Origin: Cercis canadensis
Lineage: Eukaryota; Streptophyta; Magnoliopsida; Fabales; Fabaceae
Direction of reading: 5' to 3'
Length of the DNA stretch: 64,000 bases
Assembly (NCBI GenBank): GCA_003255065.1
Contig: QAOA01008792.1
Coordinates: 1-64,000, forward strand
Shown piece after piece: positions 44,556 through 56,391 of this stretch. Position 1 is the first letter of the stretch, and every line of letters begins with the position of its first letter. The position numbers were made by a program, and so were the translations under genes. Under the pieces are notes generated by a model that saw only the letters and a program-made list of their open reading frames with translations, was not told where the DNA came from and searched no databases.

Positions 44556-45780
44556 GCCATAGCAGTAATAGGGAAGGAAGAAGGCATCAAAGGGTATTGG
44601 ACGGGAACCTCCCTCAGGTCTATATAATTAGGAAAAGAATTATTGGTATTTCAGTATTAATTTTTTATAATAGAATTGTTGGTATTTCAATATTAATTTT
44701 TTCTAATGATATTGATTATCATTCATTTTGTTTAGTGTTTCTTCTTTGATTTTCCAGGTGATCCGGATCATACCTTATGGTGCTGTGCAGCTTTTTTCCT
44801 ATCAAATTTATAAGGTTATCCCCTGGCTATCTTTGAACAACTTTTAATATCAAATTTTACATATTCAGATCTAAAATCTGATTTTTGGATTTACAGAAAA
44901 TATTGGGAGACTTGCAGCTGGTGCTTTTGCTGGAAGGACATCCACCTTTGTAAGTAATGCACTGGAAGGTCCTGGCTTTTATGGTTTGATGTGGCTGTCA
45001 CTATTTTATGACATTTAATTTACTGAATTATACTCTATATACCACTTATGATCATTGTTTTTTAATCTTGCCAATGAATATTTTATTTTTATTTACATCT
45101 TATATCATGCTCATTCTAATTTTACTTATAATCAATGCCCATGCATGTATCTAAATTTTGTTTATGTATGTAGATCACTTATCCATTAGATGTCCTGAGT
45201 TTACAATTAGCAGTTGAACCAGGTTATTGAAGCATGTCTCAAGTATGAATGACCTGCTTTTGCATTTTAACAAAATTATCGTTGGGTATTTGAATCATAT
45301 TGTGGCTTTTCTAGGTAGCCTTGAGCATGTTGAGAGAGGAAGGATTTGCATCTTTCTATAACAAAATTATCGTTGGGTATTTGAATCATATTGTGGCTTT
45401 TCCAGCTAGCCTTGAGCATGTTGAGAGAGGAAGGATTTGCATCTTTCTACTATGGTCTTGGGCCTTTTCTTGTTGGAATAGCTCCTTACATTGCAGTGAA
45501 CTTTTGTGTTTTTGACTTGTATGTTAATTGATAATATTTTATCTTTCTAGTAAATTGAAGAAACATACATGGATATTGAAATTGAAACATCCTTGTCTTT
45601 TTTGGATAATAGATTATAGAAGTCTCTGCCAGAGAAATATCAAAAGAGAACTGAAACATCTCTACTAACAGCTGCTCTTTTGGCATCTCTTGCCACACTT
45701 ACATGCTCTCCTCTGGACACTGCGGAGACAGATGCAATTAAAGGGCACACCTCATAGGACAGTTTTAGATGGCCTTTCAG
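44556..45780 (+). pseudogene. Carrier copy D, exons 3-8, broken
   Basis: Exons 44556-44617, 44758-44814, 44897-44949, 45174-45242, 45406-45518 and 45613-45780 match those of copy C. Lesions: exon 3 lacks a base, exon 6 has TGA in place of Arg (GYR to GY-stop), exon 8 has TAG as in C and a 2-bp deletion in GACACTGCGG. The exon-7 acceptor region is tandemly duplicated: a 91-bp unit (start 45269, again at 45360) gives a partial exon 7 at 45315-45358 before the complete one, whose first codon is changed from GTA to CTA. Exons 1-2 and the last two are absent. Confidence 0.85.
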
Positions 45781-46375
45781 GTGAGATTTGTCTTGTTTAT
45801 TTTTCTCATCAGCAATTTATGGCCGTTTGAATTAGCATTTTTTGGCTAAAAAAATTTGAAGAAGCTAAATGATTTTGCTTTAGGAAAGAAAAAACAGAAA
45901 ACTGTTTCAGATTCTTCTAGAAGTTGAAAATTTTATCTTTCAGGAAGCTAATCCTAATGGCCCCCGTTTTGCCCCCAAGAAGAACTCCAATTGTGTGTGC
46001 TATGTATATGTTCAGAACAAATATATAAGCTTTGCTGGCTATTTGACATCAGAAACGTATTTGTGTAACGTACTTAAAGTCTAGTCTGTTGCAGCATTTT
46101 CGTTTAAGCTCTTACTATTAGTTTTTGGTCCAAAGTTGTTAGGGTAGCTAGAGTACTTGAGTCACATTATTGGTGCCTTTAAATTCAGCATTTCTTTAAG
46201 CAGACATGTGAATTCAGAAGGATTCACTGATGCTGGTCCTATATGTGTTTATATGTTATAGATACCCTTTTTCTAGTTTGACATATTCTACCCACCTTTA
46301 TATTAGGAATATTCATTGATATATATAACAATTGTGGAATAACTTATGGAATCAGAAATGCATGTGCACTAACTT
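45781..46375 (+). repeat. Carrier intron-8 block, copy D
   Basis: Non-coding; nearly the same as 37029-37620. Confidence 0.65.
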
Positions 46376-46959
46376 ATGGTCGACATTGTTCATAGTGATG
46401 CTGCCATAATCACTCTCCCAAAATTGAAGTCAGTGATATTGAAGGAACTTTCAGAACTGCACAATGAATGTAAAGGGATCTTGGCCTGCACTTTATTTTT
46501 GACTCTTTCTAAGATAAAATTGGAATATCCGTTTAAATGGGATTCTACATTAAAAGAAGAATTATGCACTATACATCTCGACCTTGTAAGTATGCTTTCT
46601 TTTAATTTCAATAAATTTCATTATTCACTTGGTTTTGACCCCTATATGGAATCTCCTTTTTGTTCAAATTATTAAAACGAAATCCATTATTCATTTTTCT
46701 CTAAATATTATGAGTTTATTAAAACTCAATAAGATTCAAAAAGGATGTACGTATACGCATTAGTAACACAATTCATGATTCAATGATCACTTTTCAAAAC
46801 AGAAAAACCATATTTTACCATAAAACAGATCAAAAGCATGGGACTGATGCAGTGTAGATTATTGCTTTCTTCTTATCTGTTAACAAGTTTGGTTGAACTT
46901 GAACCTTACAAATTCATCTTGCGCAGGTGGGACTTGTCAACTATCAGAAGTTGAAATAG
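46376..46959 (+). CDS. Detached NLR tail, copy D (open and spliceable)
   Basis: 46376-46585 is open (VDIVHSDAAIITLPKLKSVI, then LTLSKIKLEYPFKWDS) to the donor CTT|GTAAGT, and joins in phase to 46927-46959 (VGLVNYQKLK-stop) after GCGCAG. It shares the internal deletion of copies C and E. It is one of two tails with no stop, but has no NBS or promoter upstream, only a carrier intron. Translation is unproven. Confidence 0.5.
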
Positions 46960-48008
46960 CTCAACGGTGAAATTGTAATTGTTGCATTATTGGATTTATT
47001 CTATAACTTTTTCCTAAATTGTAAATATTATATTAAAGGAAGAACTGATCTATCTTACAGTAATAAAAAGGAGGTGATGTATAACTCTGTACATGGCCAT
47101 TCTTATATATCAACTCTCTCTCTATAATTTGTCGTGGAATTCTATCATTGGCCTTTTCTCTAGAAAGTTTGCTAGTGTGTGAATCTATGTAATTACGCAA
47201 CTTCTGCTGATATTTGGAACTATCTCCAATGTGTCTATAACTAGAACAATGATGCTTGTCGGTATAAACTCGAACTACATATTTAACAATTATCTCAAGG
47301 AGACAAAAACATTCAGGATTGCTATTGAGTTTACGAATTTATGGCTAAAATATGACATAATACGTTTTCTCAGAAATTTTTTGCGGTAGTTTATCAATAC
47401 ATTGCAGTACATTCATGAATCATGAGACAATTAGATTGCACATACCTTAGTTCTTGAGCTTATATGAACATGAATCATTAATTGTCAGGAAACTAGCAAT
47501 TTTAGTGAGGCTCCTCTGTAAAACTTAACAAACCATCAATAATAATAAAATAGGATGTATGTAGGGATTTTTTTTTTTTTTACTTTATAATATGAGTTAA
47601 CTTATTCATCACGAACAATTTGCACACAGTTCTTAAAACAATAATTTACCTTTCTAAGTACAACATAAAAAACTCTAACAATGATTAATGCTAATCTACA
47701 TAATTTAAATATTAAAATAATCTCCTACTTGAAAAACATATATGTCAATTATATTTTTTTTTTTAAAAAAAAGAACTAGCTAGATTAATTTTGCAACATG
47801 TGGCCCTAATAATAATGTCAAATGTAGACACTTCAACTACAAACAAACGGAAGATTCTACAATACACCAAGATGTTTGTAAAAGCAGTATGAATGCTTGA
47901 TTTTTATTTTCTTTCCTGAGTGTAAATGCTTGACTGACAAAAAGAAAAAGGTATCAATCACTTTCTCTCATTTTTCGTTGTTCCCTCCTCTCTCTTTCTT
48001 TCTTTCTC
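46960..48008. other. Duplicated intergenic spacer, copy D
   Basis: Paralogous to 3495-4490 and then joined near 47872 to sequence resembling 13145-13160, so the region holding the inverted repeat and more is absent here. No gene seen. Confidence 0.5.
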
Positions 48009-48194
48009 ATGGAAGAAAATATGAACACACCCCAATTTAAGAAAATTGTGAATACAGCCATGGAGTTGGTGAGAGAAGAATTAGAGACCTCACTAGCTTT
48101 TCCTTTTACTAGACGAGGCATTGTCAGCTCACAAATCAAATTACCACTAGCTTTTCTTAAACACATTTTCTTTGATCTTTTCCATGCACCTTGA
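48009..48194 (+). other. Short conserved ORF upstream of BED-NLR copy 3
   Basis: ATG 48009 opens 61 codons: MEENMNTPQFKKIVNTAM, ELVREELETSLAFPFTRRG and on. Decayed versions occur in the equivalent place upstream of copies 1 and 2 (about 5190-5300 and 24177-24290), sharing ...AAGAATTAGAG. It may be a lost first coding exon of the receptor or an unrelated exon; I do not recognise a family. Confidence 0.3.
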
Positions 48195-49119
48195 CTTATT
48201 TTTTGTTTCTACATTTTTTTTTTTTTTGCTGTTTAACTATGTTTGCTTATATTTTCCTTTTTTAAGCTTTTAATATTTTTTAATAAAACATAATTTTTTT
48301 TGTCTTAGATTAATAAAAGTATGATTATTATATACTAAACTAATAATTCAGTTTGAGATAGTCCTAATGATTATTTCATAGTTTAAATTATTGTTTACTT
48401 CATTCAATTATTAAATTTACTAGCATGTAATTAACATTTTTATTATAGAAATTAATGAAATAAAATTAAAAATCATATGCAATATACTATAAAAAAAAAT
48501 ACTTATATATGATCCATATTTTTCATAACAAACTTATAAGTTAATAATGTAATATACTCGTCTATTTCTTCATATGTATTTTTATACGGTGATTCTATGA
48601 TACTATGTAAGTATGTCATATTATACTGACGTGGCAAACATAAGTAATTTTTATATTTTATTATATATAAATATAATTTATCTTATTTTCTCAAATAAAT
48701 TTAAAAATAATTAACTTATACATATGTCATTCACGCATTGACTATTCTCATGTAGTATGACATATTATAAAGTACTGTAACTTACTCTATATTTTTCAGA
48801 AGTCTTTTTACTCTAAAATTTGTATTATAATTATATGTACGTTTTATTGTATATTACATGTCCCTTATAACACTAACTATTTGAAATCACAAGGACAAAA
48901 ATGAAAAGAAAATGTAAACTTTAAGGAACTAAAGTGTAATTTAGTCATTATATTATCTTAAGAATATAATCCATTTTTAGTTAATATGTAATGATTTTCA
49001 AATTCTATCACTTTTGATAGGATATGCAAATTATTTATTTTTTTTTTAAAAAAAATGACACTAACAATGCAGTCGTAAACTTTGAATTTGGCTTGTGAAT
49101 TATTCTCATCTTCCTATCT
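48195..49119. other. AT-rich spacer
   Basis: Very AT-rich, no ORF. The stretch near 48890-48950 (GGACAAAAATGAAAAG, AAGGAACTAAAGTGTAATTTAGTC) resembles a decayed MITE end. Nothing else seen. Confidence 0.4.
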
Positions 49120-49220
49120 ATCTTGGTTGACTTTTAGTTTTTCTCTTGAAATCAGAAGTACTGAGTTTTCAGCATCAATCATCTGCGAGTTTCATTCTGC
49201 AAATTAGGAAAATCATCCAA
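49120..49220 (+). other. 5' UTR exon of BED-NLR copy 3
   Basis: Block ending CATCCAA|GTGAGTATC, equivalent to 13255-13420 and 26225-26358, with TTTCATTCTGCAAATTAGG. Confidence 0.45.
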
Positions 49221-49959
49221 GTGAGTATCAGTCCCTTTCTGTCAATCATATCAGCTTCTAAAACTGCAGTAAGATTCCCTTTCCTTCAACTAATCATTCA
49301 TTAGATTCAGCTAAATTAATGGGCTATATACTTTGGAAATCAGGCTGAAAGAATATGAAAATTGATGTTCTTGTCCCTTCCTTTCTTTTATGACTAACGA
49401 GATTCTGTGTTTCACTTTTGATGAAAATAACATACTATCTATTTGTGTTTTATTTTTTTTAGGCCGTAATCTATTTGGTTGATTTTCTCTTCGAATTGCC
49501 TTTTGCATATTGCTTTGCTCTCAAATTTTGATTGAAGTTAACTTCCAGAAGGACCTTATAACTGATTTTTATGGTTCTTATATCAGAAATCGCCATATAT
49601 GAATCACGTCCATGCAAAATTTTTCTCATGAAAATATTGTCGATGAATATGTTATAAATGAGTGATGCGGTTTTGTGTGGATGTTAAGGAACAAAACAAA
49701 ATCCATGTGTGAAGGCCTTGTTACTGTTNTTTTTTTTTTTTTTTTTTTGGTTCATCCTTGTGACTGATATTGGGTAAAATAGGAGTATTACCCAGGTGAA
49801 ATGCACCATACTTGATGATTCGATTACTTTCTTTTTTAAAAACAAAAAAATCCATTTAATCTTTATAAATGTCTGGTTTAATCTTTAATTACTGCTATGG
49901 TACACGTTGTCAATAAATTTACATAAATTTTCTTTTGTGGTTGTAGAGGAATTTCAATC
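49221..49959 (+). other. First intron of BED-NLR copy 3
   Basis: Non-coding, related to 13421-14099. An N at 49729 lies in a T run. Ends TTGTAG|AGGAATTTCAATC before the ATG. Confidence 0.5.
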
Positions 49960-50251
49960 ATGGGTAGGAAAAAAGATCCCATTTGGGAATATGTTCAACA
50001 ACTTAATGACAAGGTGATCAAGTGCAACTTTTGTGGAGACGAATTTGGTGGAGGTGCTTCAAGGATCAAAGGCCATTTATCTGGGATTGAAGGGAAAGGC
50101 ATTCATACGTGTACTAGAGTTCCTAAACATGTTCAAATTGCAGCATCCTCATCGTTTTTTAATTCCAATAAAAGACCTTTCAGCAATGTTAATCCAAATA
50201 ATCCTGAACAGAATTTTGTGACTTCAAATATGCCAAGTGATTCATTAAAAG
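49960..50251 (+). CDS. BED zinc-finger exon 1 of NLR copy 3
   Basis: 292 bp from ATG (MGRKKDPIWEYVQQLNDK) to donor AAAAG|GTACAC, open. BED finger KCNFCGDEF-GGASRIKGHL-HTCTRVP. The usual aromatic FW at the BED start is IW here. It is followed by only a short piece of the NBS relic. Confidence 0.75.
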
Positions 50252-50312
50252 GTACACATCGATGTAGAATTGAATTTACAAGAAATATTATAGTATAACA
50301 TAGATGTATAGG

Positions 50313-50570
50313 TTTTGAAAGAGTTGATGCCTTTTGTCATGTCATTTGAGACACCATCTCACAGCATTATAGCCATCGTTCAATTTCAAGACACCATTGC
50401 TTTATCATGTGTTCTGCATGTAGCAGATATTTAAGGAAGATATAATGAAAAATAATGGTGAGATTATTTCATGCTTTCAAGAGAACAAAAAAGTGTATAA
50501 TCACTTGAGATGATATGGAGAATGTAAATTGCTCTTACAAAGGAATGTTTTCTCCTGTGAACCAATAAAA
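50313..50570 (+). pseudogene. Partial NBS relic, copy 3
   Basis: Matches only the second half of the relic at 16095-16545 (from GAAAGAGTTGATGCCTTTTG). The P-loop part, SINE and preceding intron are deleted in this copy. Confidence 0.65.
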
Positions 50571-50762
50571 AAAAAAAAAAGGTTTAATTACTTTACGAAG
50601 GAATAGATGGTTTTTTTTTTTTTTTTTTTTTTTTCTTTTTTCTGTTTAATTTCAATTCATGAAAAAGGTAAAAATGTCAATCTTAGATATTGAATGGAGA
50701 GAAAATGACATGTAGTTATTTATTGTGAGAAATTAAGATACTTCACAAATTTGTTTTATCAG

Positions 50763-51158
50763 GAAATGCTGAACATGTTCAAAGGATAGCATTCTCAACA
50801 ACTAAGGATTCCAATCAGAATGTCGTGAGAAATGTGAAATCAGGTCATCTTGAAGTGAATTGCTTCAACTCCAATCAGAACGGCATGAGAAATATTTATT
50901 CAGGTGATCCTCCAGAGAATTGCCTCAATTCCAATCAAAGCATCATGAGAAATATTTATTTGGGTGATCTTGAAGAGAATTTCCTCAGTTCCAATCAGAG
51001 TGTCATGAGAAATACTTATTCAGGTTATCTTGAAGAGAATTTCCTTAATTTCAATCAAAGCGTCATGAGAAATGTTAATTCAGGTTATCTTGGAGTGAAT
51101 TGCCTCAATTCCAGTCAAAACGTCATGAGAAATGTTAATTCAAGTGATTCATCAAAAG
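50763..51158 (+). pseudogene. Exon of 20-residue tandem repeats, NLR copy 3, donor lost
   Basis: 396 bp, phase-1 symmetric and open: GNAEHVQRIAFSTTKD, then five units and a partial one (SNQNGMRNIYSGDPPENCLN, SNQSVMRNTYSGYLEENFLN, and so on), ending SSDSSKD. The splice donor is changed from AAAG|GTATGC (copy 2) to AAAG|ATATGC, so normal splicing to BED2 would fail. Unit number equals copy 2, but single units differ. Confidence 0.72.
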
Positions 51159-51214
51159 ATATGCATCAATATATTATTAATTTAATGATAATTGACCAAC
51201 CAAAAAAAAAGTGG

Positions 51215-51595
51215 TCATAATATTTCAAAGAAAAAAGTTGAACCTAAAGTCTATCTGAATCAGCTGCCATATTCCGTGATAATTTAGAGACCAAAGCTCT
51301 GTTTAAGTCTTCCATGCTTTTATAACCAAGTCCTCTGCCTTCTGTAGGTATACAACAAGGGCAATTGCATGCTATCTTAGAATTCACCAATTTCTTCTTG
51401 TGCTAGTAGAAGCCTAGAGAGGACTCCTATGCCGAGGATGAATAAATAAGGAGATAAGCACAAAAAGTTGTTATTAAATTCATTTAGCATTATATCAGTA
51501 GAAAAGAAATTAGTCACCATGGCTACAAGATCATATGCCCCTCTAGATTGAAAAACACTAGTTTCCCAACCACACAAATGTCACCACTCAATATA
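51215..51595 (-). mobile_element. Antisense LINE reverse-transcriptase fragment, copy 3
   Basis: Minus-strand YDLVAMVTNFFSTDIML and LSPYLFILGIGVLSRLL, followed by a more decayed GLGYKSM part. Orthologous to 17087-17510 and 29458-29870. Confidence 0.72.
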
Positions 51596-51801
51596 CACAT
51601 TTTTAATATTTACTTTTGCCTCAGCCTTATGATGTTTATAATTTTTGTATTGATTTGTTTTATTTCAATTTTTAGCATTTACGATTGTTCTCAAGTATGA
51701 TAGTCCAATTATTTCATTTTCAAACCTTTGGTTTGTTGTTCGTTAAAGTTAAAGCACATGCTATTAATCTATCTACATAAATTTGATTCTTTTATGCGCA
51801 G

Positions 51802-52098
51802 GAAAATCCATCACAGGTAGGAAAAAAGATCGTTTTTGGCAATATGTTGAGACCAGCATGGATGGCAAAGTCAACAAGTGCAATTTTTGTGGACACGAAT
51901 TTGTGGGAGGTGCTTCAAGGATTAAATGGCATTTATCTAAAACTGAAAAATTGGGTGTTGATATATGTAGTAATATTCCTGAAGATATTCAAAAAGCAGC
52001 ATATGATACTTCCAATAAACGACTCAAGAGGAATATTGACTCAAGTCATATTGAAGAGAATTTTGTCAATTCAAATTCTCTATGTAGTTCATCAAAAA
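51802..52098 (+). CDS. BED zinc-finger exon 2 of NLR copy 3
   Basis: 297 bp, phase-1 symmetric, open: GRKKDRFWQYVETSMDGK, KCNFCGHEF-VGGASRIKWHL, DICSNIP. The exon's last base is A in place of G (AAAAA|GTACGTG), which may weaken the donor. Confidence 0.78.
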
Positions 52099-52375
52099 GT
52101 ACGTGTCAATCTATGAACATTAATTTGCAAGGAGAGATCTTTATATTTGTTTATTTATTTTTATTTCAATTCATGAAAAAAGGTAATATTGTCAATCTAA
52201 AATATTAGAGAGAAAATTATATGTATTTATATATTATGAGAAATTAAGATACTTCACAAATTTTTAATCTAAAATTTTACGAGAGATTCAACTACGTACT
52301 CCTAAAATGCCATTAAAAGTTTTATTTGTTTGTAATTATTTTCTCGCCCCTTTGTGGTGTATTCTGTTTTATCAG

Positions 52376-54836
52376 GAATTCCTGAGCTTTATCCAATGCC
52401 GACAACTACAGATTTTATAGGTAAGCAATTTCAAAGTTACATTGACACAATATGGGGTTGGCTAATGAAACATGTGGAGTCAGTTATTGGAGTATGTGGA
52501 ATGGGCGGAGTGGGAAAAATAACATTGCTTAAGCATATCTATAACAAGCTTTTAGATGCCTCTCACCATGTTATATGGGTTGATGTTCCACAAGATTGTA
52601 GTGTTTTTCAGCTACAAAAAGTCATTGCTGAGTCATGTGATCTGCATCTATTAGATACGGATGGTATGATGAAAATAGCAGCTAAATTATTACATGCTTT
52701 CAAGAAAATAAAGAAGTGTGTAATTATTTTAGATGATGTGTGGGATGACATTCATTTAGAGAGTGTGGGAATTCCTCTTACAAATAGTGAGGTTCAAGTG
52801 ATTATAGCAAGTCGCTTGTTTGCTGTCTGTCAAACTACGGGTTGCAAAAAGCATATTCTTAAAATGGTGCCTCTTTCGGAATAAGAGAGTAGGGATTTGT
52901 TTTTCAAGGTTCTTGGAAAAGATGAATTTTTGCTTTCTAATGAGATAAAATATATAGCGGAGTCTATAAGAGATAAATGCGATGGTTTACCCCTTGCAAT
53001 TGTCACGATGGCAAGAAGCATGAGGGGAAAGGAAGACACTAGAGAGTGGAAATATGCTTTGGAAAATCTAAGAAACTCAACAACGGGACAAGATGATTTG
53101 AAAAAAAAAGGTATTTCCAATGTTAACATTGAGCTATAATCGTTTAAATGATAAAATCTTACATGAATGCCTTCTACTTTGTGCATTATATTTTCAATTT
53201 TATCAATGGATCAGCCCAGAAGACTTGATAATGCATTTTGTTGATGAGGGATTGATTGATGGAAACAAGAGTTTGGAAGCTCAGTTTGATGAAGGTCATA
53301 TCATATTGAATAAGCTTTTAAACAGTAATCTGTTGTTAGAAGTAAATGAGCAGTCTGTTGATGTTCACAGAGTGGTTTGGGCCATGGCAACCGAGAGTGA
53401 TGGATACATGGTGAAAGTTAGTGAAGATTTAGGAGAGGTACCACCTGAGCAAGAATGGAAAGAGAGCCTCCAAAAAGTTAGGTTGACCGTAAAAGAAATT
53501 CCTTCAGGCACATCACCTTGGTGTGCTAAACTTTCATCCTTGAATTTAAGTGAAAGCAAGTTCCTCAAACTCATCCCAAATAGTTTTTTCATCAACATGC
53601 CTTCTCTAAAGGTACTGAACTTATCATATTCTGTTGGGATTAAGGATCTGCCCACGTCTGTTTCTAACCTGGAGTCCCTCACTTCCTTAGTGGTTTGTGG
53701 TTGTTCATCATTGAAGAATGTACCTTCATTAGCAAAGCTACAAAAATTAAGGAGGTTGGACCTTTCTGGTACTGCAATTACTAAACTACCTCTGGGTTTG
53801 GAAACGCTGATCAATCTGAGATGGCTCAATCTTAAACGAACTAAAACATTGATAGTGTCACGAGCATCAGTGATATCCAAATTGACTAATCTGCAATCCC
53901 TCTATCTTGATGTGAAAGTGAAAGTAGCCGATCTGGAAGGGCTGAAAGTGCTGGAAACTATGTCGGCCAGCTTCAGTGATGGAAACGAATTCAATGCCTA
54001 TGTGAGAGGAATAGTTAATGCTGAAAATCCTGGACTCAAAAGCTATTTTCTTCAATTGCTGGGAAAGCCAAGGGAATATTCGTCATATTCGTTTAGTTAT
54101 AAACTGGAAGTTTACTGTACTGAGAAAACCATAGTGTTTGAGGGTATTGGAAATACCGCCTCTCTGCTGCTCCCAGTAGACATGCATAAGCTGCAAATAA
54201 ATGAGTGTGAAGAATGGAGAAGCTTATGTGATGTTTTATCATTTGACGATAAAAACAATTCCAAGAGTTGCAACATTTCGTACTGCGATATTACAAGTTG
54301 CCATAAGCTTGAGAACGTATTTTGTTTATCAAGTTCAAGCTCCTTTTGTAGCTCGGTCCAAAGCCTCGAAATATTAAGAATTGGATTTCTAAAAAGCTTA
54401 AGTATCCTGTGCAAGGAAACTAACGTGGCAGCCGTAACACCATGGGGCCCATTTTCTTCTCTTCGATATCTGAATGTTTTTCTTTGCCACCGCATGAAAA
54501 CGTTGCTGACACCTGGAATGACAAAACACCTCCAAAACTTGGAGACCTTAGAAGTTCAATATTGCGATGCAATGGAAGAAATATTTTCATCAGAAAGGAA
54601 CAGTGATATTACTGATGTTGATATTGATGCACTGCACATTGATCCTATCAAACTCCCCAAATTAAAGTCAGTGATTTTGATCCAGCTTCCACGACTGAAC
54701 ATAGTGTATGAAGTTATCTTGGCCTTCGATTCTCTCCAAGAATTTAAAAGTGATAAATGTCCAAATTTGAAGGGGTCCCTCATTTTCAGATAAGTGTAGT
54801 AGATGATGCTTCATCCGATGAGGAACTATCCAATTA
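52376..54836 (+). pseudogene. NBS-LRR exon of BED-NLR copy 3, several lesions
   Basis: Starts GIPELYPMPTTTDF after TTTTATCAG. P-loop is GMGGVGKITL: the Thr after the catalytic Lys is Ile. Kinase 2 VIILDDVWDD, VIIASRLFAVC and GLPLAIVTMA are kept. TAA at 52882-52884 replaces the Tyr of copy 2. An A-run near 53101-53110 shifts the frame. ARC2 and LRR then run open at 53120-54793: MLTLSYNRLNDKI, VHRVVWAMA at the MHD position, VKEIPSGTSPWC, LRRLDLSGTAITKLP, TLLTPGMTKHLQNLETLEVQYC and KLPKLKSVILIQLP. A one-base loss near 54765 ends the frame early; the alternative frame ends VVDDASSDEELSN at about 54825. All NLR domains are represented, but at least three frame-breaking lesions make it a pseudogene. 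Confidence 0.9.
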
Positions 54837-55423
54837 ACCTTAATATTTTTGCAGGTACCGCTTCCTTTTAATCTCAATCTTAATAATAATTTTTCTAATT
54901 AACTTGATTGCACCCTAAAAACTTATTTTCCAATTTTCTTCTACAGGTAGAAGTAGGACTGACTTATATATTAGAAATATATTTCAACCCCTTGGAGATT
55001 ACTCAGCTTTTGAATGACATTCTCGTCTTTCTATTGAGACTTAAACAAGAAGATGAATGTTGACAAGGAAGGTATGGTGTTGTTAGTCTTGCTCCCATGT
55101 CGGAATCTATAAAGTAAATTAGGATTTTCATTCACTTGTTTTATTGGAGGTACAACAAGCCATGGACTTTGTTTCTTTCCAACGTTTTCTTAAAGCTTGT
55201 TTGGAATGCTTGAATATTTAGAATTGAGTTGATTTATAAATGAATCATTGCATCAAACTTGTTTGAATTATATTATCTTATTAATCAATTCATTTATAAA
55301 TCATTTTTAAAATTGAGTCAAATACCACAAATTAATTTTGGTAGGATTTACAATATCTTTTTCATATAAGTTCATTTCAAATTTGTTTTTTCTAAATGAG
55401 GGTAATAAGTTCATATCAAAGAT
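54837..55423 (+). other. 3' region of NLR copy 3 and junction to partial copy 4
   Basis: A probable last NLR exon (homologue of 20567-20731) lies at about 54948-55060 but is frame-broken. Then 55208-55350 matches 33476-33620. At about 55423 the sequence enters NBS copy 4 with no acceptor site or upstream exon. Confidence 0.5.
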
Positions 55424-56391
55424 GAGGAGTCAGTTATTCGAGTATGTGGAATGGGCAGAGTGGGAAAAACAACATTGCTTAAGCATATCTATAACAAGAT
55501 TTTAGATGCCTCTCATCATGTTATATGGGTTGATGTTCCACAAGATTGTAGTGTTTTCCGGTTACAAAAAGCCATTGTTGAGTCTTGTGATCTGCATCTA
55601 TTAGATATGGATGGTACGATGAAAATAGCAGCTAAATTATTACATGCTTTCAAGAAAATGAAATGTGTAATTATTTTAGATTATGTATGGGACGACATTC
55701 ATCTAGAGAGTTTGAGAATTCCTTTTACAAATAGTGAGGTTCAAGTGATTATAGCAAGTCGCTTGTTTGATGTGTGCCGAACTATGGGTTGCGAAAAGAA
55801 TATTCTAGAAGTGAAGCCTCTTTGGAAACTTGATCACTGTTGGGATTTGTTTTTCAAGGTTCTTGGAAAAGATTAATTACTGCTTCCTGATGAGGTAATG
55901 GATATAGCGAAGTCTATAATAAGTGAATGTGATGGTTTACCCCTTGCAATTGTCATGATGGCAAGAAGCATGAGAGGAAAGGAAGACATTAGAGAATGGA
56001 AGCATGTTTTGGAAAATCTGAGAAACTCGGAAAAGAGACAAGAAGATATGAAAAAGTATGTATTTCTGATACTCAAATTGAGCTATTTCATTTAAATGAT
56101 AAAATCATACAAGAATGTTTTTCACTTTCTGCATTAAATATAGTCCCTAAACAAAGCATCAGACGGAAAGACTTAATAATACATTTTGTTGATGAGGGAT
56201 TGATTAATAGAAAGGATAGTTTGGAAGCACAGTTTGATGAAGGTCACATCATATTAAATAAGCTTATAAACAGTAATCTGTTGATAGAAAAAGATCAGTG
56301 GTATGTTCGTATCTACAATTTGGTTTGGGCCATGGCAGTCAATATTGCAAATGAGAGTGAAGGTTACATGGTGAAAATTTGTGAAGATTTA
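55424..56391 (+). pseudogene. Partial NBS domain, NLR copy 4, joined to carrier intron
   Basis: Begins abruptly at DEESVIRVCGM, without BED exons. P-loop is GMGRVGKTTL (Gly to Arg); kinase 2 is IILDYVWDD (second Asp to Tyr); VIIASRLFDVC and GLPLAIVMMA remain. TAA at 55874-55876 and a frameshift near 56083 break it. ARC2 continues to VKICEDL, then at about 56391 runs into carrier intron 1 sequence (TTTAGTCCTGTCTCC), with the frame staying open to 56514. The LRR is absent. Confidence 0.88.
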
